Shown: positions 8,695 to 17,530 of the stretch, piece after piece
Position numbering within the stretch: position 1 is the stretch's first letter
How the letters are laid out: every line of letters starts with the position of its first letter
DNA from: Gemella sanguinis ATCC 700632
Lineage (GTDB): Bacteria > Bacillota > Bacilli > Staphylococcales > Gemellaceae
Assembly: GCF_000701685.1 (NCBI RefSeq)
Contig: NZ_JNJO01000002.1
Span: 124,001-188,000, forward strand
Reading direction: 5' to 3'
Length of the DNA: 64,000 nt
The notes under the pieces: generated by a model
The model's input: the letters and a program-made list of their open reading frames with translations, nothing else
The model's database searches: none
What the model was told of the DNA's origin: nothing
Translations under genes and position numbers: made by a program

Positions 8695-9267
8695 TTAGTT
8701 TACACGGATATATACCGCTCCACTACCTACATCTGCTGAGTTAACAACCGTTTGATTTCCTAACCAACCACCATGAACAGCTTGTCCGTTACCTGCATAA
8801 ACTGCGATATGCGCTACTCCTGTACCACCATCTGCATAATAAATTAAGTCTCCTGGTTGAGCTTCAGATGCTGATACTGTAGTTCCTAAACTCATATATC
8901 CTGCTGGCCAGTCATGGTAACTGATTCCTGCAGATTTAAGTGCGTTTGTAACAAGCATTGTACAATCTTGTGTTGTACCTACTTGACTTAATGCCGCTTG
9001 ATAAATTGCTGCACCTTTACTTGAAGAAGATGCCTGAGCAGTTGTCGTTGACTGTGTATTAGCCTGCGTCCCAGTAGTAGCTGTCACTCCTGATTGAGTT
9101 GTCTGTGTCGATTGTGTTGGTCCATATGTTCCAGAATATTGTGCTGTCGCTTGATTAGCTGTTGCATCATAAGCTGAAGCATTTTGCGTTGTAGCTACTG
9201 TACCAATTGCTCCCGTCGTTAACATTGTTATTAAACTTGTTCCTATAAGTAATTTACTATTCTTCAT
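8695..9267 (-). CDS. Secreted NlpC/P60-type cell-wall hydrolase
   Basis: A 190-residue exported protein. Residues 1-32 are a signal peptide (basic KNSK, hydrophobic run, cleavage near ASA). About 33-84 is a Ser/Thr/Gln-rich linker. About 85-190 is an NlpC/P60-like domain with the catalytic Cys102 in QDCTMLVTNAL, His153 in VAHIAVYAG and His165. It probably cuts peptidoglycan stem peptides. The Cys motif reads DCT rather than the common DCSG, a variant rather than a loss. The start at 9267 follows GGAGGTAATTAAA; a TTG 15 bases upstream lies across that site. No LysM or SH3b binding domain is present. It is a single-gene unit flanked by 36-bp repeats. Confidence 0.85.
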   Translation of the reverse strand: MKNSKLLIGTSLITMLTTGAIGTVATTQNASAYDATANQATAQYSGTYGPTQSTQTTQSGVTATTGTQANTQSTTTAQASSSSKGAAIYQAALSQVGTTQDCTMLVTNALKSAGISYHDWPAGYMSLGTTVSASEAQPGDLIYYADGGTGVAHIAVYAGNGQAVHGGWLGNQTVVNSADVGSGAVYIRVN

Positions 9268-9282
9268 TTTAATTACCTCCAA

Positions 9283-9680
9283 AATTTCTTTTTTCTACTT
9301 GTGCATACATGTATCGATTTATTAATTTTCAAGTACTTTAGTTTTGTAATTTTTAGTTTTATTCAAACGACATATAAATCTTTAACTAAAGCTACTATCA
9401 AGCACCAATCTCGCACTTGATAAATAATATTATATACTAACAAACTAAAACCCACTTAAATCAACCTAAAACTATAATTAAAACTCAAATTTAATTATAT
9501 TTAAAGTACAACAAGAGTATAAAATCATTATTTACACCCTCTTTATACTACATTATTCTACTCAATACAATCTCTTACAAATAAAATATTTTAGAAGTTA
9601 TTAATACTAAATTACTCTCTACATAACTTAATATTCACCTTATATTTTTTAAAGAATAAGTCTCATTATTCTAAGAAAAA
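9283..9680. other. Upstream region of the NlpC/P60 gene
   Basis: About 400 AT-rich bases without a gene. It holds an imperfect inverted repeat at about 9392-9422 (TATCAAG ... CTTGATA) and the second copy of the 36-bp direct repeat. No consensus promoter is convincing. Confidence 0.5.
9473..9508. repeat. 36-bp direct repeat, copy 2
   Basis: 34 of 36 identical to 8540-8575. The two copies bracket the NlpC/P60 gene and its terminator. Confidence 0.75.
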
Positions 9681-9681
9681 A

Positions 9682-9713
9682 AAGAACTTAAAGATTTTTT
9701 CTCTTTAAGTTCT
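9682..9713 (-). terminator. Terminator of the mtl operon after mtlD
   Basis: Stem AGAACTTAAAGA / TCTTTAAGTTCT followed on the minus strand by eight T. Confidence 0.85.
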
Positions 9714-9730
9714 AAGTTCTCTTCTATATA

Positions 9731-10879
9731 TTAAACTAATTTTTCATAACCTTCTTTTATACTATTTAGTATATTTTCATCAGTTAATTGTGTTACTTCT
9801 TTTAACGCTTCTATTATTCCTTTATCAGAAATTAATTTTTCTAATTGGATTGATTGTTCATCCTCTTCTGATCTAAAAGTTAGTATATATGAACAAGCTT
9901 TTAAAAGAGCAGCGTTAGCTAAACCAAGTTCTGCTGTTTCTCTAATTGGTTTAATAAATCTCTCATTATAACCTAATTTCCTAATTGGTGTACGGCATAT
10001 TCTAGAAACATTATCTACAATTCTAGGGTTTTCAAATCGTTTAATAGTTTTATTTCTATATGCAGTCATATCCTCTTTATCAAATCCCCATTTTTTCACA
10101 AGTAAAGCACTAGTTTCCTCTAAAACTGCAATAAAGTCTTCACGTACTTTTGGATCTTTAGCACCATCTGATACATATTCAATACCTAAATAGTTTGCTA
10201 TATAACTTAATGCAGCATGACCTGTATTTACTGTGAATAATTTTCTTTCAATAAATGGATTTAAATCTTCTACATAATGGACATCTTCAATATTTTTATT
10301 GTCTTCAACTTTGATTTTTTCCGCTTCTACAACCCACTCACAGAATTTTTCAACTTCTACTAATAATACATCATCATGTTTTTGTGCTGGTACTATTCTA
10401 TCTACAGCTGAATTTGGGAATCCAACATATTTATTCACAAACTCTTGCTCTTCTTCTGAAAGATATTTGAATATTTCTTGTTTTAGAAAATCAGATCCTT
10501 CTATCATATTTTCACAAGCAATAATATCTAATAATTTTGTGTTACCTTCTGCAACTTTTCTTTTTAACCCTTCAGCAATATCTTTAGCTATTATAGGTAA
10601 TACATTTGGTCCGATTGATGTTGTAATTAATTCAACTTCACCTATTTTATTGTATATTTCTTCTTTTTCACTAGCAATGTTAAGTGCATCAAAATAAGAA
10701 ATTTCTACTTCTTCTATTTCTTGATCTAACACTTTTATAGTGTATGTATCTCTTTTTTTCAAATCATTAACTATCGCTTCATTAATATCAACAAATGTAA
10801 CATGATATCCTGATTTACTTAATAATTCACCAATAAATCCTCTACCTATATTACCTGCTCCAAAATGTAAATCTTTCAT
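9731..10879 (-). CDS. mtlD: Mannitol-1-phosphate 5-dehydrogenase
   Basis: Oxidises mannitol 1-phosphate, the product of the mannitol PTS, to fructose 6-phosphate with NAD+. The 382 residues are the usual length. The N-terminus carries the nucleotide-binding loop FGAGNIGRGFIGELL at about 6-20, and the central part has VGFPNSAVDRIVP and the conserved KLFTVNTGHAALSY block typical of the long-chain mannitol dehydrogenases. It is the last gene of the operon, 27 bases after mtlF, followed by a strong terminator. Confidence 0.96.
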   Translation of the reverse strand: MKDLHFGAGNIGRGFIGELLSKSGYHVTFVDINEAIVNDLKKRDTYTIKVLDQEIEEVEISYFDALNIASEKEEIYNKIGEVELITTSIGPNVLPIIAKDIAEGLKRKVAEGNTKLLDIIACENMIEGSDFLKQEIFKYLSEEEQEFVNKYVGFPNSAVDRIVPAQKHDDVLLVEVEKFCEWVVEAEKIKVEDNKNIEDVHYVEDLNPFIERKLFTVNTGHAALSYIANYLGIEYVSDGAKDPKVREDFIAVLEETSALLVKKWGFDKEDMTAYRNKTIKRFENPRIVDNVSRICRTPIRKLGYNERFIKPIRETAELGLANAALLKACSYILTFRSEEDEQSIQLEKLISDKGIIEALKEVTQLTDENILNSIKEGYEKLV

Positions 10880-10906
10880 TTTTAATACCTTCTTTTTTAT
10901 AATTTA

Positions 10907-11350
10907 TTATTCAACTTCTGATAATAGTTCGATTACTTCTTCTTCTGTAGAAGCATTTACTAGTTTAATTACATTTTCTTGTTCTGAACAGAAAATTGCA
11001 ATTTTTGATAATAATTCTAAATGCTCACCATCTTTACCTGCAATACCAAATACTACAAACACCATTTTGTCTTCAGTATCTTCAGGTTTAGCAAATGATA
11101 CACCACCTGGAACTTGAATAATAGATATACCTGTATTTTTAATTGATTTTTTAGCATCATCTGTACCATGAGGAATTGCTATAAAATTTCCCATATAAGT
11201 AGATACTATTTCTTCACGTTCTAACATCGCTGGGATATAATCTGCATCTACATAACCATTCTCTACTAATACTTCTCCTGCTTTTCTAATTGCTTCTTCT
11301 TTGCTTCCAATCTCTTGACCTAATAGTATATCTTGTTTTTTTAAATTCAT
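10907..11350 (-). CDS. mtlF: Mannitol PTS component EIIA
   Basis: A 147-residue cytoplasmic phosphotransfer protein that carries phosphate from HPr to the EIIB domain of MtlA. The phosphorylated residue is His61 in FIAIPHGTDDAKKSI. The rest fits the fructose/mannitol EIIA fold (for example VSFAKPEDTEDKMVFVVFGI). It is preceded by its own operator and consensus promoter after the mtlR terminator, so mtlF-mtlD can be transcribed independently of mtlA. Confidence 0.95.
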   Translation of the reverse strand: MNLKKQDILLGQEIGSKEEAIRKAGEVLVENGYVDADYIPAMLEREEIVSTYMGNFIAIPHGTDDAKKSIKNTGISIIQVPGGVSFAKPEDTEDKMVFVVFGIAGKDGEHLELLSKIAIFCSEQENVIKLVNASTEEEVIELLSEVE

Positions 11351-11398
11351 CTTATTTCTCCTATCATTTTATTTTTTTATTCCGTATCTTATGATTTT

Positions 11399-11427
11399 AT
11401 TATATTATGATTTTATTCTTTAAACAA
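11399..11427 (-). promoter_or_regulatory. Promoter of mtlF-mtlD
   Basis: Minus strand -35 TTGTTT (11422-11427), 17 bases, -10 TATAAT (11399-11404). Same geometry as the mtlA promoter. Confidence 0.8.
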
Positions 11428-11437
11428 TATCAATGTC

Positions 11438-11455
11438 GGCAAATGTATTTTTGCC
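11438..11455. promoter_or_regulatory. Probable MtlR operator before mtlF
   Basis: GGCAAATGTATTTTTGCC, a palindrome (GGCAAA / TTTGCC) placed 10 bases upstream of the -35 box. The surrounding bases are shared with the mtlA upstream region, including the ACAATATCAA and TTTTTGCCAAAATG parts. Confidence 0.65.
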
Positions 11456-11479
11456 AAAATGTGGTTAGCCATAAAAAAT

Positions 11480-11533
11480 AAAAAAGCCTAAATAGAAACT
11501 ATATTTATTTACCTTAATTTCTATTGGCTTTTT
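11480..11533 (-). terminator. Terminator after mtlR
   Basis: Minus strand stem AGCCAATAGAAA / TTTCTATTTAGGCT with one bulge, followed by a long T run. Confidence 0.8.
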
Positions 11534-11536
11534 CTC

Positions 11537-13516
11537 TTATAATTGTAATATATAATCTTTTAGTATTAAATCTATTTTCGTTACTATAAATTCACTATTT
11601 TTTGAATGTAAAGCTGAATTTAATACCTCATCATTTAAAATAGCTATGCTGATTTGACCTAATAACTCTGTATAACTTTGATTATCTGGACTTACCATTG
11701 TAAAAAATACAGTAACCTCTTCTTCTTCTCCAGTGACATTAACCATTTTAGAAGGATTATTGAGACTACTTATAATAATAAATGGTTGATCTATAGTATC
11801 ATTTAATGTATGAAACAACGCTAGGTTCGTACCCGGTATTACTACTGAGCTTTTTTCATGACGCTCTATTAAGCTTTCAACTATTTCATCTTTATCTTTA
11901 ATTTCTAAACGAGACTCATCAAATACATTTTTTAGTGTTAATCTTTCATCACTGTTATTGTCTATTTCTATATATCTTATATTCGCAAGAATTTCCTTAC
12001 TAGCTCTCATTAACTCTTCAACATTTATAGCTTTATCAGAATCCACTGAATTTTTTCTTTTAAAACTTCTACTTTCTAATATCTTGTTTCTAACAACTTC
12101 GACATCTTTTTCTTTTAGTATTGTCGGTATTAATATATAATCAATATCTTTATCTAATTCTATAGTTGAAATTACAACATCATAATTTTTAACAAAATTA
12201 CTATTTACTTTACTAGGTATTGTATATTCTAGATTTTTTATCTCTGGAATATTTTTTCTTATCTGACTTCCTAAAATTTTTGAACTTCCAATACCACTAG
12301 CACAAATAACCAATGCTCTAACAAAGTTTTTACGATAAATTTGTTCATAACTTGAAGCAAAGTGTATAACTATATAACTAAGTTCAGTTGAATTAAAATT
12401 AATTTCATCAAAAACAACTAGTAGTTCAGATTTTATTATTAAGTATAATTCATTATAATTTTTAAGAACAAACTCTTGTAGCTCGTCATTTTCTTCAGTC
12501 AGTTTCATTTGATATCTTTTTATTGCAGACTCAACGTGCGCTATAAGACCACCTGATAGATTAGTGTCTTGAGTAAAATCTACATTCATTTTTTCTGATA
12601 CATATTTTATTAATAAGTTTATTTTATAAACTAGCGTATATGAATACTTATCATTAAAATATGATAGCTGTTCAATAAGCCTACAAGTTTTCAATATTTT
12701 TATAAGAAAATTAATTATACTATCTGTAATATCAAACTCTATACTTTTTTTTGTAGCTTCCAATAAGTCTATAATATATCTATACTCATCTTGAGTATAT
12801 TTTTCTTTAGATTCTGTTTCGTAAGATAATCTTAAAAATACTATATTTAAACTAATTAGAATTTTCTTTATACTTGAATCTGTATAAATATTGAATATTT
12901 CTAGATTTTTATTGTTATAAAATATTTGAGTTAAAAGATCAAAGTTTAGAAACTTCATAAAAGGATTACTTGATAAACTTTCTCGACCATTTAATCTTGT
13001 GAAAAATTCCTCATCACTTATTTCATTACACAATAGTGAAATTAATAAAATTCTTCTATCTATTTCTTTTCCGACAATCTCAATACCTTGTCCTTTTTTC
13101 CTTACTAGAGATAATTTATAATCTTCAAGTATTTTTTCAATCGTAGGTACTATTGAGGCAACAGTATTATAACTAAGCATTAATTTTTCTGAAATATCCT
13201 TAATAGATGTATCCTCATTTAAAATTATAAAACATAAAATCAAATTTAACCTAGTTTCCGCAGAGTATGCATAATCTTCAAAACTAGTTTCAAACTGCGT
13301 AGAATCTAATGATTCAATATTTCCACTTAAGTAGTATTTTGATTTTTCCTTTATTAAGTCTATATCTAACGCCTGCAATGAACTTTCTAGATTTTTAATT
13401 TCTCTATAGAGTGTTCTTTCTTTTATTTTTGTAGCTTTCGCTATTTCCTTTATACTTAATTGTTCATTATTTTTTAATAAAACTTGTAATATAAGTTTTT
13501 CTCTTTCGCTAAACAT
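11537..13516 (-). CDS. mtlR: PRD-containing transcriptional regulator of the mannitol operon
   Basis: A 659-residue activator controlled by PTS phosphorylation. An N-terminal helix-turn-helix (about 1-60, SIKEIAKATKIKERTLYREI) is followed by a second helical DNA-binding segment and two PRD domains (about 180-400, with conserved His such as YIVIHFASSYEQ). Then comes an EIIB-like domain with ALVICASGIGSSKILG and a C-terminal EIIA-like domain with NLALFHTLND holding the phospho-His. This is the MtlR/BglG-type layout. It lies between mtlA and mtlF, as in the mtlARFD order of Bacilli. The palindromes before mtlA and mtlF are its likely targets. Confidence 0.92.
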   Translation of the reverse strand: MFSEREKLILQVLLKNNEQLSIKEIAKATKIKERTLYREIKNLESSLQALDIDLIKEKSKYYLSGNIESLDSTQFETSFEDYAYSAETRLNLILCFIILNEDTSIKDISEKLMLSYNTVASIVPTIEKILEDYKLSLVRKKGQGIEIVGKEIDRRILLISLLCNEISDEEFFTRLNGRESLSSNPFMKFLNFDLLTQIFYNNKNLEIFNIYTDSSIKKILISLNIVFLRLSYETESKEKYTQDEYRYIIDLLEATKKSIEFDITDSIINFLIKILKTCRLIEQLSYFNDKYSYTLVYKINLLIKYVSEKMNVDFTQDTNLSGGLIAHVESAIKRYQMKLTEENDELQEFVLKNYNELYLIIKSELLVVFDEINFNSTELSYIVIHFASSYEQIYRKNFVRALVICASGIGSSKILGSQIRKNIPEIKNLEYTIPSKVNSNFVKNYDVVISTIELDKDIDYILIPTILKEKDVEVVRNKILESRSFKRKNSVDSDKAINVEELMRASKEILANIRYIEIDNNSDERLTLKNVFDESRLEIKDKDEIVESLIERHEKSSVVIPGTNLALFHTLNDTIDQPFIIISSLNNPSKMVNVTGEEEEVTVFFTMVSPDNQSYTELLGQISIAILNDEVLNSALHSKNSEFIVTKIDLILKDYILQL

Positions 13517-13549
13517 ATTTCCTCCATATTTAGAGCTTTAAATACAAAA

Positions 13550-13598
13550 TATGACTTCATCTTAGTAATGCATATCGCCTTATTAAGATGAAGTCATA
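13550..13598 (-). terminator. Hairpin between mtlA and mtlR
   Basis: A perfect 15-bp stem, TATGACTTCATCTTA / TAAGATGAAGTCATA, with a 19-base loop. On the minus strand it is followed by TTTTGTATTT, an imperfect T-tract. It would attenuate read-through from mtlA into mtlR and stabilise the mtlA message. Confidence 0.65.
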
Positions 13599-13641
13599 AA
13601 CACTACTGTTTCCTTTTAAAAAACATTATATAGCTTTTTGA

Positions 13642-15075
13642 CTATTTTTGCAAATTCTCAACAATTTCGTCATATTTAGGACTGTTTAAGAAATTATCTA
13701 CTGAAACATGTAGAGCTTTTCCGTTCATTTGTTTTGCACGTGGAGTTAGTTCGTTTTGAGTAACGATTAATAATCCACTTTCTTCTGTTAAGTTTCTAAT
13801 AGCTACATTAGTTACTTCAAAATCTAATCCAGCTTTTTTAACTTTGTTACGTAGAATTGATGCACCCATAGCTGAGCTTCCCATTCCTGCGTCACAAGCG
13901 AAGATAATTTTCTTAACATCAGCATATGAAGTTTCACTTGCAGCTTCTGTTGCTACTTCTTGACCTTTAGACTCAGCTTTCATGCTGCTTACTTTACTTT
14001 GTGCGGCTTCTAAGTCAGCTTCACTTTTATCACGACGTAAAATTATACTTGCTACAACAAATGTTACTGCTGTTGATACCACTACCCCAGCGATTACTGC
14101 AAAGTAACTTCCTTGAGCAGTTTGTGCTAATACTGCAATAATACTACCTGGAGATGCCGGTGCACGAAGACCTGCACCTAATAATTGGAATGTAGCTGTA
14201 CCACTAACTCCTCCAGCCATAGCTGCAATGATTAAAGCTGGTTTCATTAAAATGTATGGGAAGTAAATTTCGTGAATACCTCCGATGAAGTGGATAAGAG
14301 CAGCACCCGGTGCAGATGCTTTTGCTGAACCTTTTCCAAAGAACATGTAAGCTAATAAGATACCAAGTCCAACTCCAGGGTTAGCTTCTAGTAAGTATAA
14401 CACAGATTTACCTGTATTTAATGCTTGTTCTGTAGCTATCGGAGTTAAAATACCGTGGTTAATAGCATTGTTTAAGAATAAAATCTTAGCTGGTTCAATA
14501 AAGATGTTAGCTAATGGCAATAAGTGAGCATTAACAATTACATCAACTCCTGCACTTAAAATATTAGTAATAACTTTAACTACTGGTCCAATACCGTAGT
14601 ATCCTATAACTGAAAGAATAAATCCTAAAATACCAAGTGAAAAGTTATTAACTAACATTTCTAAACCAGTTTTAATTTTTGGTTGAACAGCTTTATCAAA
14701 TTTTTTCATTAAGTATGCTGCAATTGGTCCCATAACCATTGCACCTAGGAACATAGGTGTTCCACCAATACCTTTTTCTGTAAATGTAGTTGTTCCTACA
14801 ATTACACCCATAGTAGCTATAGCAGCTACTACTCCACCACGTTCTTCGTGAATATTTTTACCTGCTGAATAAGCAATTAATAATGGTAACAGGAAGAATA
14901 TCATTGGTCCAACCAATGATGCTAATTGTGCATTTGGTGTAAATCCTTTTTCAATAAAGAATGCTGTGATAATCCCCCAAGCGATAAATGCACCAATGTT
15001 TGGCATTACCATACTTGAAAGTGCAGTACCTACTTTTTGAACTAAAACTTTTAATCCGCTTTTATTTTCGCTCAT
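13642..15075 (-). CDS. mtlA: Mannitol PTS transporter subunit EIICB
   Basis: A membrane permease that imports mannitol and phosphorylates it to mannitol 1-phosphate. The EIIC part (about 1-345) is hydrophobic and has the signature GGIHEIYFPY at 265-274. After a hydrophilic linker the EIIB domain (about 386-477) begins with the phosphocysteine Cys394 in IFACDAGMGSSAMGAS. EIIA is not fused and is supplied by mtlF. The length of 477 is normal for the EIICB form. It is the first gene of the operon and sits behind an operator/promoter module. Confidence 0.96.
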   Translation of the reverse strand: MSENKSGLKVLVQKVGTALSSMVMPNIGAFIAWGIITAFFIEKGFTPNAQLASLVGPMIFFLLPLLIAYSAGKNIHEERGGVVAAIATMGVIVGTTTFTEKGIGGTPMFLGAMVMGPIAAYLMKKFDKAVQPKIKTGLEMLVNNFSLGILGFILSVIGYYGIGPVVKVITNILSAGVDVIVNAHLLPLANIFIEPAKILFLNNAINHGILTPIATEQALNTGKSVLYLLEANPGVGLGILLAYMFFGKGSAKASAPGAALIHFIGGIHEIYFPYILMKPALIIAAMAGGVSGTATFQLLGAGLRAPASPGSIIAVLAQTAQGSYFAVIAGVVVSTAVTFVVASIILRRDKSEADLEAAQSKVSSMKAESKGQEVATEAASETSYADVKKIIFACDAGMGSSAMGASILRNKVKKAGLDFEVTNVAIRNLTEESGLLIVTQNELTPRAKQMNGKALHVSVDNFLNSPKYDEIVENLQK

Positions 15076-15123
15076 AAGTATAAATCTCCTTTAAATTATT
15101 TTTTCTTTTTTACTTATGAGTTA

Positions 15124-15152
15124 ATTATATCGCTTTCTTTTTGACTAGACAA
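15124..15152 (-). promoter_or_regulatory. Promoter of mtlA
   Basis: Minus strand -35 TTGTCT (15147-15152), 17 bases, -10 TATAAT (15124-15129). Confidence 0.8.
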
Positions 15153-15162
15153 TATCAAAAAA

Positions 15163-15210
15163 GGCGAAGTAGTTTTTGCCAAAATGGGGTTACCTATTTT
15201 TTGCCAAAAT
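15163..15210. promoter_or_regulatory. Probable MtlR operator region before mtlA
   Basis: GGCGAAGTAGTTTTTGCC (15163-15180) matches the mtlF operator in sequence and in its distance of 10 bases from the -35 box. A further half-site, TTTTTTGCCAAAAT, ends at 15210. Confidence 0.65.
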
Positions 15211-15285
15211 AAATTAATAAAAATAATACATGATATGTTATAATATAAAGTATAGTTTTTATTTATCGAAAGGAGTTATTAAATC

Positions 15286-15678
15286 ATGAAAAACACGTCT
15301 TTTTTAGCCATTTTTGATACATTATTTATTTTATCTTTACTTGGATTTCTATTAACAAAGAATTCTGCAATTTTCTTTGTTTCACTTCCCTTTTATGTTG
15401 GAACATCTTTTTCTCAGTATTTTAAACAAAAAGAAAAATTAGATGTTTTTGATGATAAATTATTGCGTCTATTAAAATTAGATACTACTATTTATGCAAT
15501 TGGATTTATGACTTTATATGTTACAACATATTTTACAGTTAACAATATTGAATTACCTTTTAATGTTAAATACTTTTTTGGTATAGCTATCTTCCTATTT
15601 TCTATTGCCTTTGTTATTAGCATTAAACGTAAAAAATTGGCGCAAGATTTATTAATTGAAAAATACAGAAAAAAATAA
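15286..15678 (+). CDS. Small membrane protein of unknown function
   Basis: A 130-residue protein with about four predicted membrane helices (around 8-24, 28-42, 70-86 and 96-112) and a strongly basic C-terminal tail (IKRKKLAQDLLIEKYRKK). I do not recognise the family. The start follows GAAAGGAG at a normal distance. It is transcribed alone, divergently from mtlA, and ends at a bidirectional terminator shared with plsY. A promoter such as TTGCCA...TATAAT lies just upstream, so it could share regulatory DNA with the mtl operon. Confidence 0.7.
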   Translation: MKNTSFLAIFDTLFILSLLGFLLTKNSAIFFVSLPFYVGTSFSQYFKQKEKLDVFDDKLLRLLKLDTTIYAIGFMTLYVTTYFTVNNIELPFNVKYFFGIAIFLFSIAFVISIKRKKLAQDLLIEKYRKK

Positions 15679-15679
15679 A

Positions 15680-15714
15680 AAAGAAATCAGCTCATTAACG
15701 AGCTGGTTTCTTTT
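15680..15714. terminator. Bidirectional terminator
   Basis: Stem AAGAAATCAGCTC / GAGCTGGTTTCTT (one wobble) with loop ATTAAC. It lies between the 130-aa membrane protein gene and plsY. Confidence 0.85.
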
Positions 15715-16312
15715 TAACTGTTGGTCTTTTTTTAACGGGTGTTCTAAAGTATTTTTCATATGCTTGTTCTATATCTTTAACCCCTACTACTGATACTAAC
15801 GATACTATTAAAATAAATATTATTAAAATAATAAATGATCGAGTTTCTATGTAATTTAAAAATGTAATTAATGGTAAACTTGAGTAGAATCCAATTGTTA
15901 AACTCTTAATAATTACCGCAATAACTACTGTACAAAGTATTAAGACTAAAAATAAATGAAGTGATAATGCAGCCATAGTTCCGAAAAACGTTGCTACACC
16001 TTTTCCACCTTTAAAATTAAATAATAATGGTTTGATATGTCCTAAAATCACAAATAGTATACATACATATATAGTAATTGCATCTACATTTAATATTTTC
16101 AATAAAATAACAATTAAAAATCCTTTGAAAAAGTCTACTGCCAGAACAAAAACAAATGATCTTGTTCCTAAGACACGACCAGCATTCCTGGCTCCTACAT
16201 TTCCTGAACCAGCTTTAGACAAATCTTCTTTATAAATTTTCTCTAATAACTTACCTCCCATTATATTACCTAGGAAGTAGGCTATAATAGCATATATAAT
16301 ACTAGTTATCAT
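15695..16312 (-). CDS. plsY: Glycerol-3-phosphate acyltransferase PlsY
   Basis: A membrane enzyme that transfers acyl groups from acyl-phosphate to glycerol 3-phosphate, the first step of phospholipid synthesis. 205 residues with about five helices. It carries the family motifs SGNVGARNAGRVLG (about 37-50) and GGKGVATFFG (about 101-110), which bind phosphate and acyl donor. The C-terminus has an extra Lys-rich tail (PVKKRPTVKKKPAR), which overlaps the terminator sequence. It overlaps the end of the upstream LPG flippase-like gene by 11 bases. Confidence 0.95.
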   Translation of the reverse strand: MITSIIYAIIAYFLGNIMGGKLLEKIYKEDLSKAGSGNVGARNAGRVLGTRSFVFVLAVDFFKGFLIVILLKILNVDAITIYVCILFVILGHIKPLLFNFKGGKGVATFFGTMAALSLHLFLVLILCTVVIAVIIKSLTIGFYSSLPLITFLNYIETRSFIILIIFILIVSLVSVVGVKDIEQAYEKYFRTPVKKRPTVKKKPAR

Positions 16313-17279
16313 AGTTTTTCTCCTCTCTTTTAATAAATTTATCTTTTACAGCGGTTATTCCTTCACTTAAAAACATTAAGCAACCTATAGTAAACGGAAC
16401 AAGATAATATGAAATTCTATAGATTATTATCGTAGCTCCTATTACTTCTTTATCGATACCAAGATTCATTAAGCCTATTAATACTAAAGCATCAAAAGTC
16501 CCCATACCTCCAGGAATCATAGATAGTAATCCTACTATTGAAGCTACTATAATTACACCCATTATTTGAAGTTCCTTATTTGCAACTATACTTCCTGTAT
16601 AAAAATAAAGAATAATCAGTATAATTAAAGCTGCGAATACCCATTCTAAGAAAGAAATAACAGTAAGTTTTATACTTAAATATCTATCACTACGTATACT
16701 TGGTTTTTTTAAATTAAAAAATAAATATAAAGGTAAAAACAATGACATTAGTAATAAGCAATAATAAAACACTTTATTATGTGCATACAAAGCTTGTCCT
16801 GGGAAAATATTTAAAACTACGCAAATAGATAGCAAGCTGATTCCTGACAGCATTGAAACGAGTATCATTCCTATAGCGGTAGCTAAACTTTTACCATTTT
16901 TTGTATAAGGTTTATACATATAATATCTTAGCCCCGCACCAATAAATCCACCAAAACCTAATACCATATTTAATGTGTTAGTCATAAAACTAATTTTAAA
17001 AATACGGAATGAAGGCATACTCTTTGTTAAATTAATTGCTTTTAAAACAAAATAATCATATAAACACAATATTGTTATACCTAGTAAACCACAAAATATA
17101 ACAAAGAAAAATTTAACATTACCTAATTGTAATGTTAAGAGATATATTTTTTTAAAATCTAAACTAGTAATTTCTTTTTTAAAATAGGAAAAAATCAAAT
17201 AAAATATTAGTAATCCAATAACTGTTTGAGTTATATTTTTCAAATAGTTAAAAGATCGTTTACTATTAAAATTTTTCAT
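16302..17279 (-). CDS. Lysylphosphatidylglycerol synthase TM-region (UPF0104) protein
   Basis: A 325-residue polytopic membrane protein with about eight helices. Blocks such as FGGFIGAGLRYYMYKPY and SMIPGGMGTFDALVLIGL match the flippase-like N-terminal half of MprF and the UPF0104/YbhN family. It has no aminoacyl-transferase domain, so it is not a complete MprF. Moving or supporting a lipid across the membrane is an inference. It is directly upstream of plsY with an 11-base overlap, which suggests a shared role in phospholipid metabolism. The start is the ATG at 17279, without a strong ribosome site. Confidence 0.85.
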   Translation of the reverse strand: MKNFNSKRSFNYLKNITQTVIGLLIFYLIFSYFKKEITSLDFKKIYLLTLQLGNVKFFFVIFCGLLGITILCLYDYFVLKAINLTKSMPSFRIFKISFMTNTLNMVLGFGGFIGAGLRYYMYKPYTKNGKSLATAIGMILVSMLSGISLLSICVVLNIFPGQALYAHNKVFYYCLLLMSLFLPLYLFFNLKKPSIRSDRYLSIKLTVISFLEWVFAALIILIILYFYTGSIVANKELQIMGVIIVASIVGLLSMIPGGMGTFDALVLIGLMNLGIDKEVIGATIIIYRISYYLVPFTIGCLMFLSEGITAVKDKFIKREEKNYDN

Positions 17280-17486
17280 TTTTATTTTCCTTATATATTT
17301 TTTTCTACTTTATCATAACATTTTATACTAATTTTTTCAATAATAATTATTCTAAATAAATTTTTACAGTTGCTTTTAATGGTAAAATTACTTATATCAA
17401 GTAATAATTCAACGCTTTCAAAATATTGCAGATACTTTCTCCATTACCAAAATTTATTTTTATTTTTATCATATCTCAAAAAATTA

Positions 17487-17520
17487 ACAGCAAAGAAAAG
17501 CCTTCACTTCCCTTTGCTGT
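17487..17520 (-). terminator. Terminator after mtnN
   Basis: Stem ACAGCAAAG / CTTTGCTGT followed on the minus strand by TAATTTTTT. It ends the trmR-mtnN operon. Confidence 0.8.
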
Positions 17521-17530
17521 TCTATAATTA

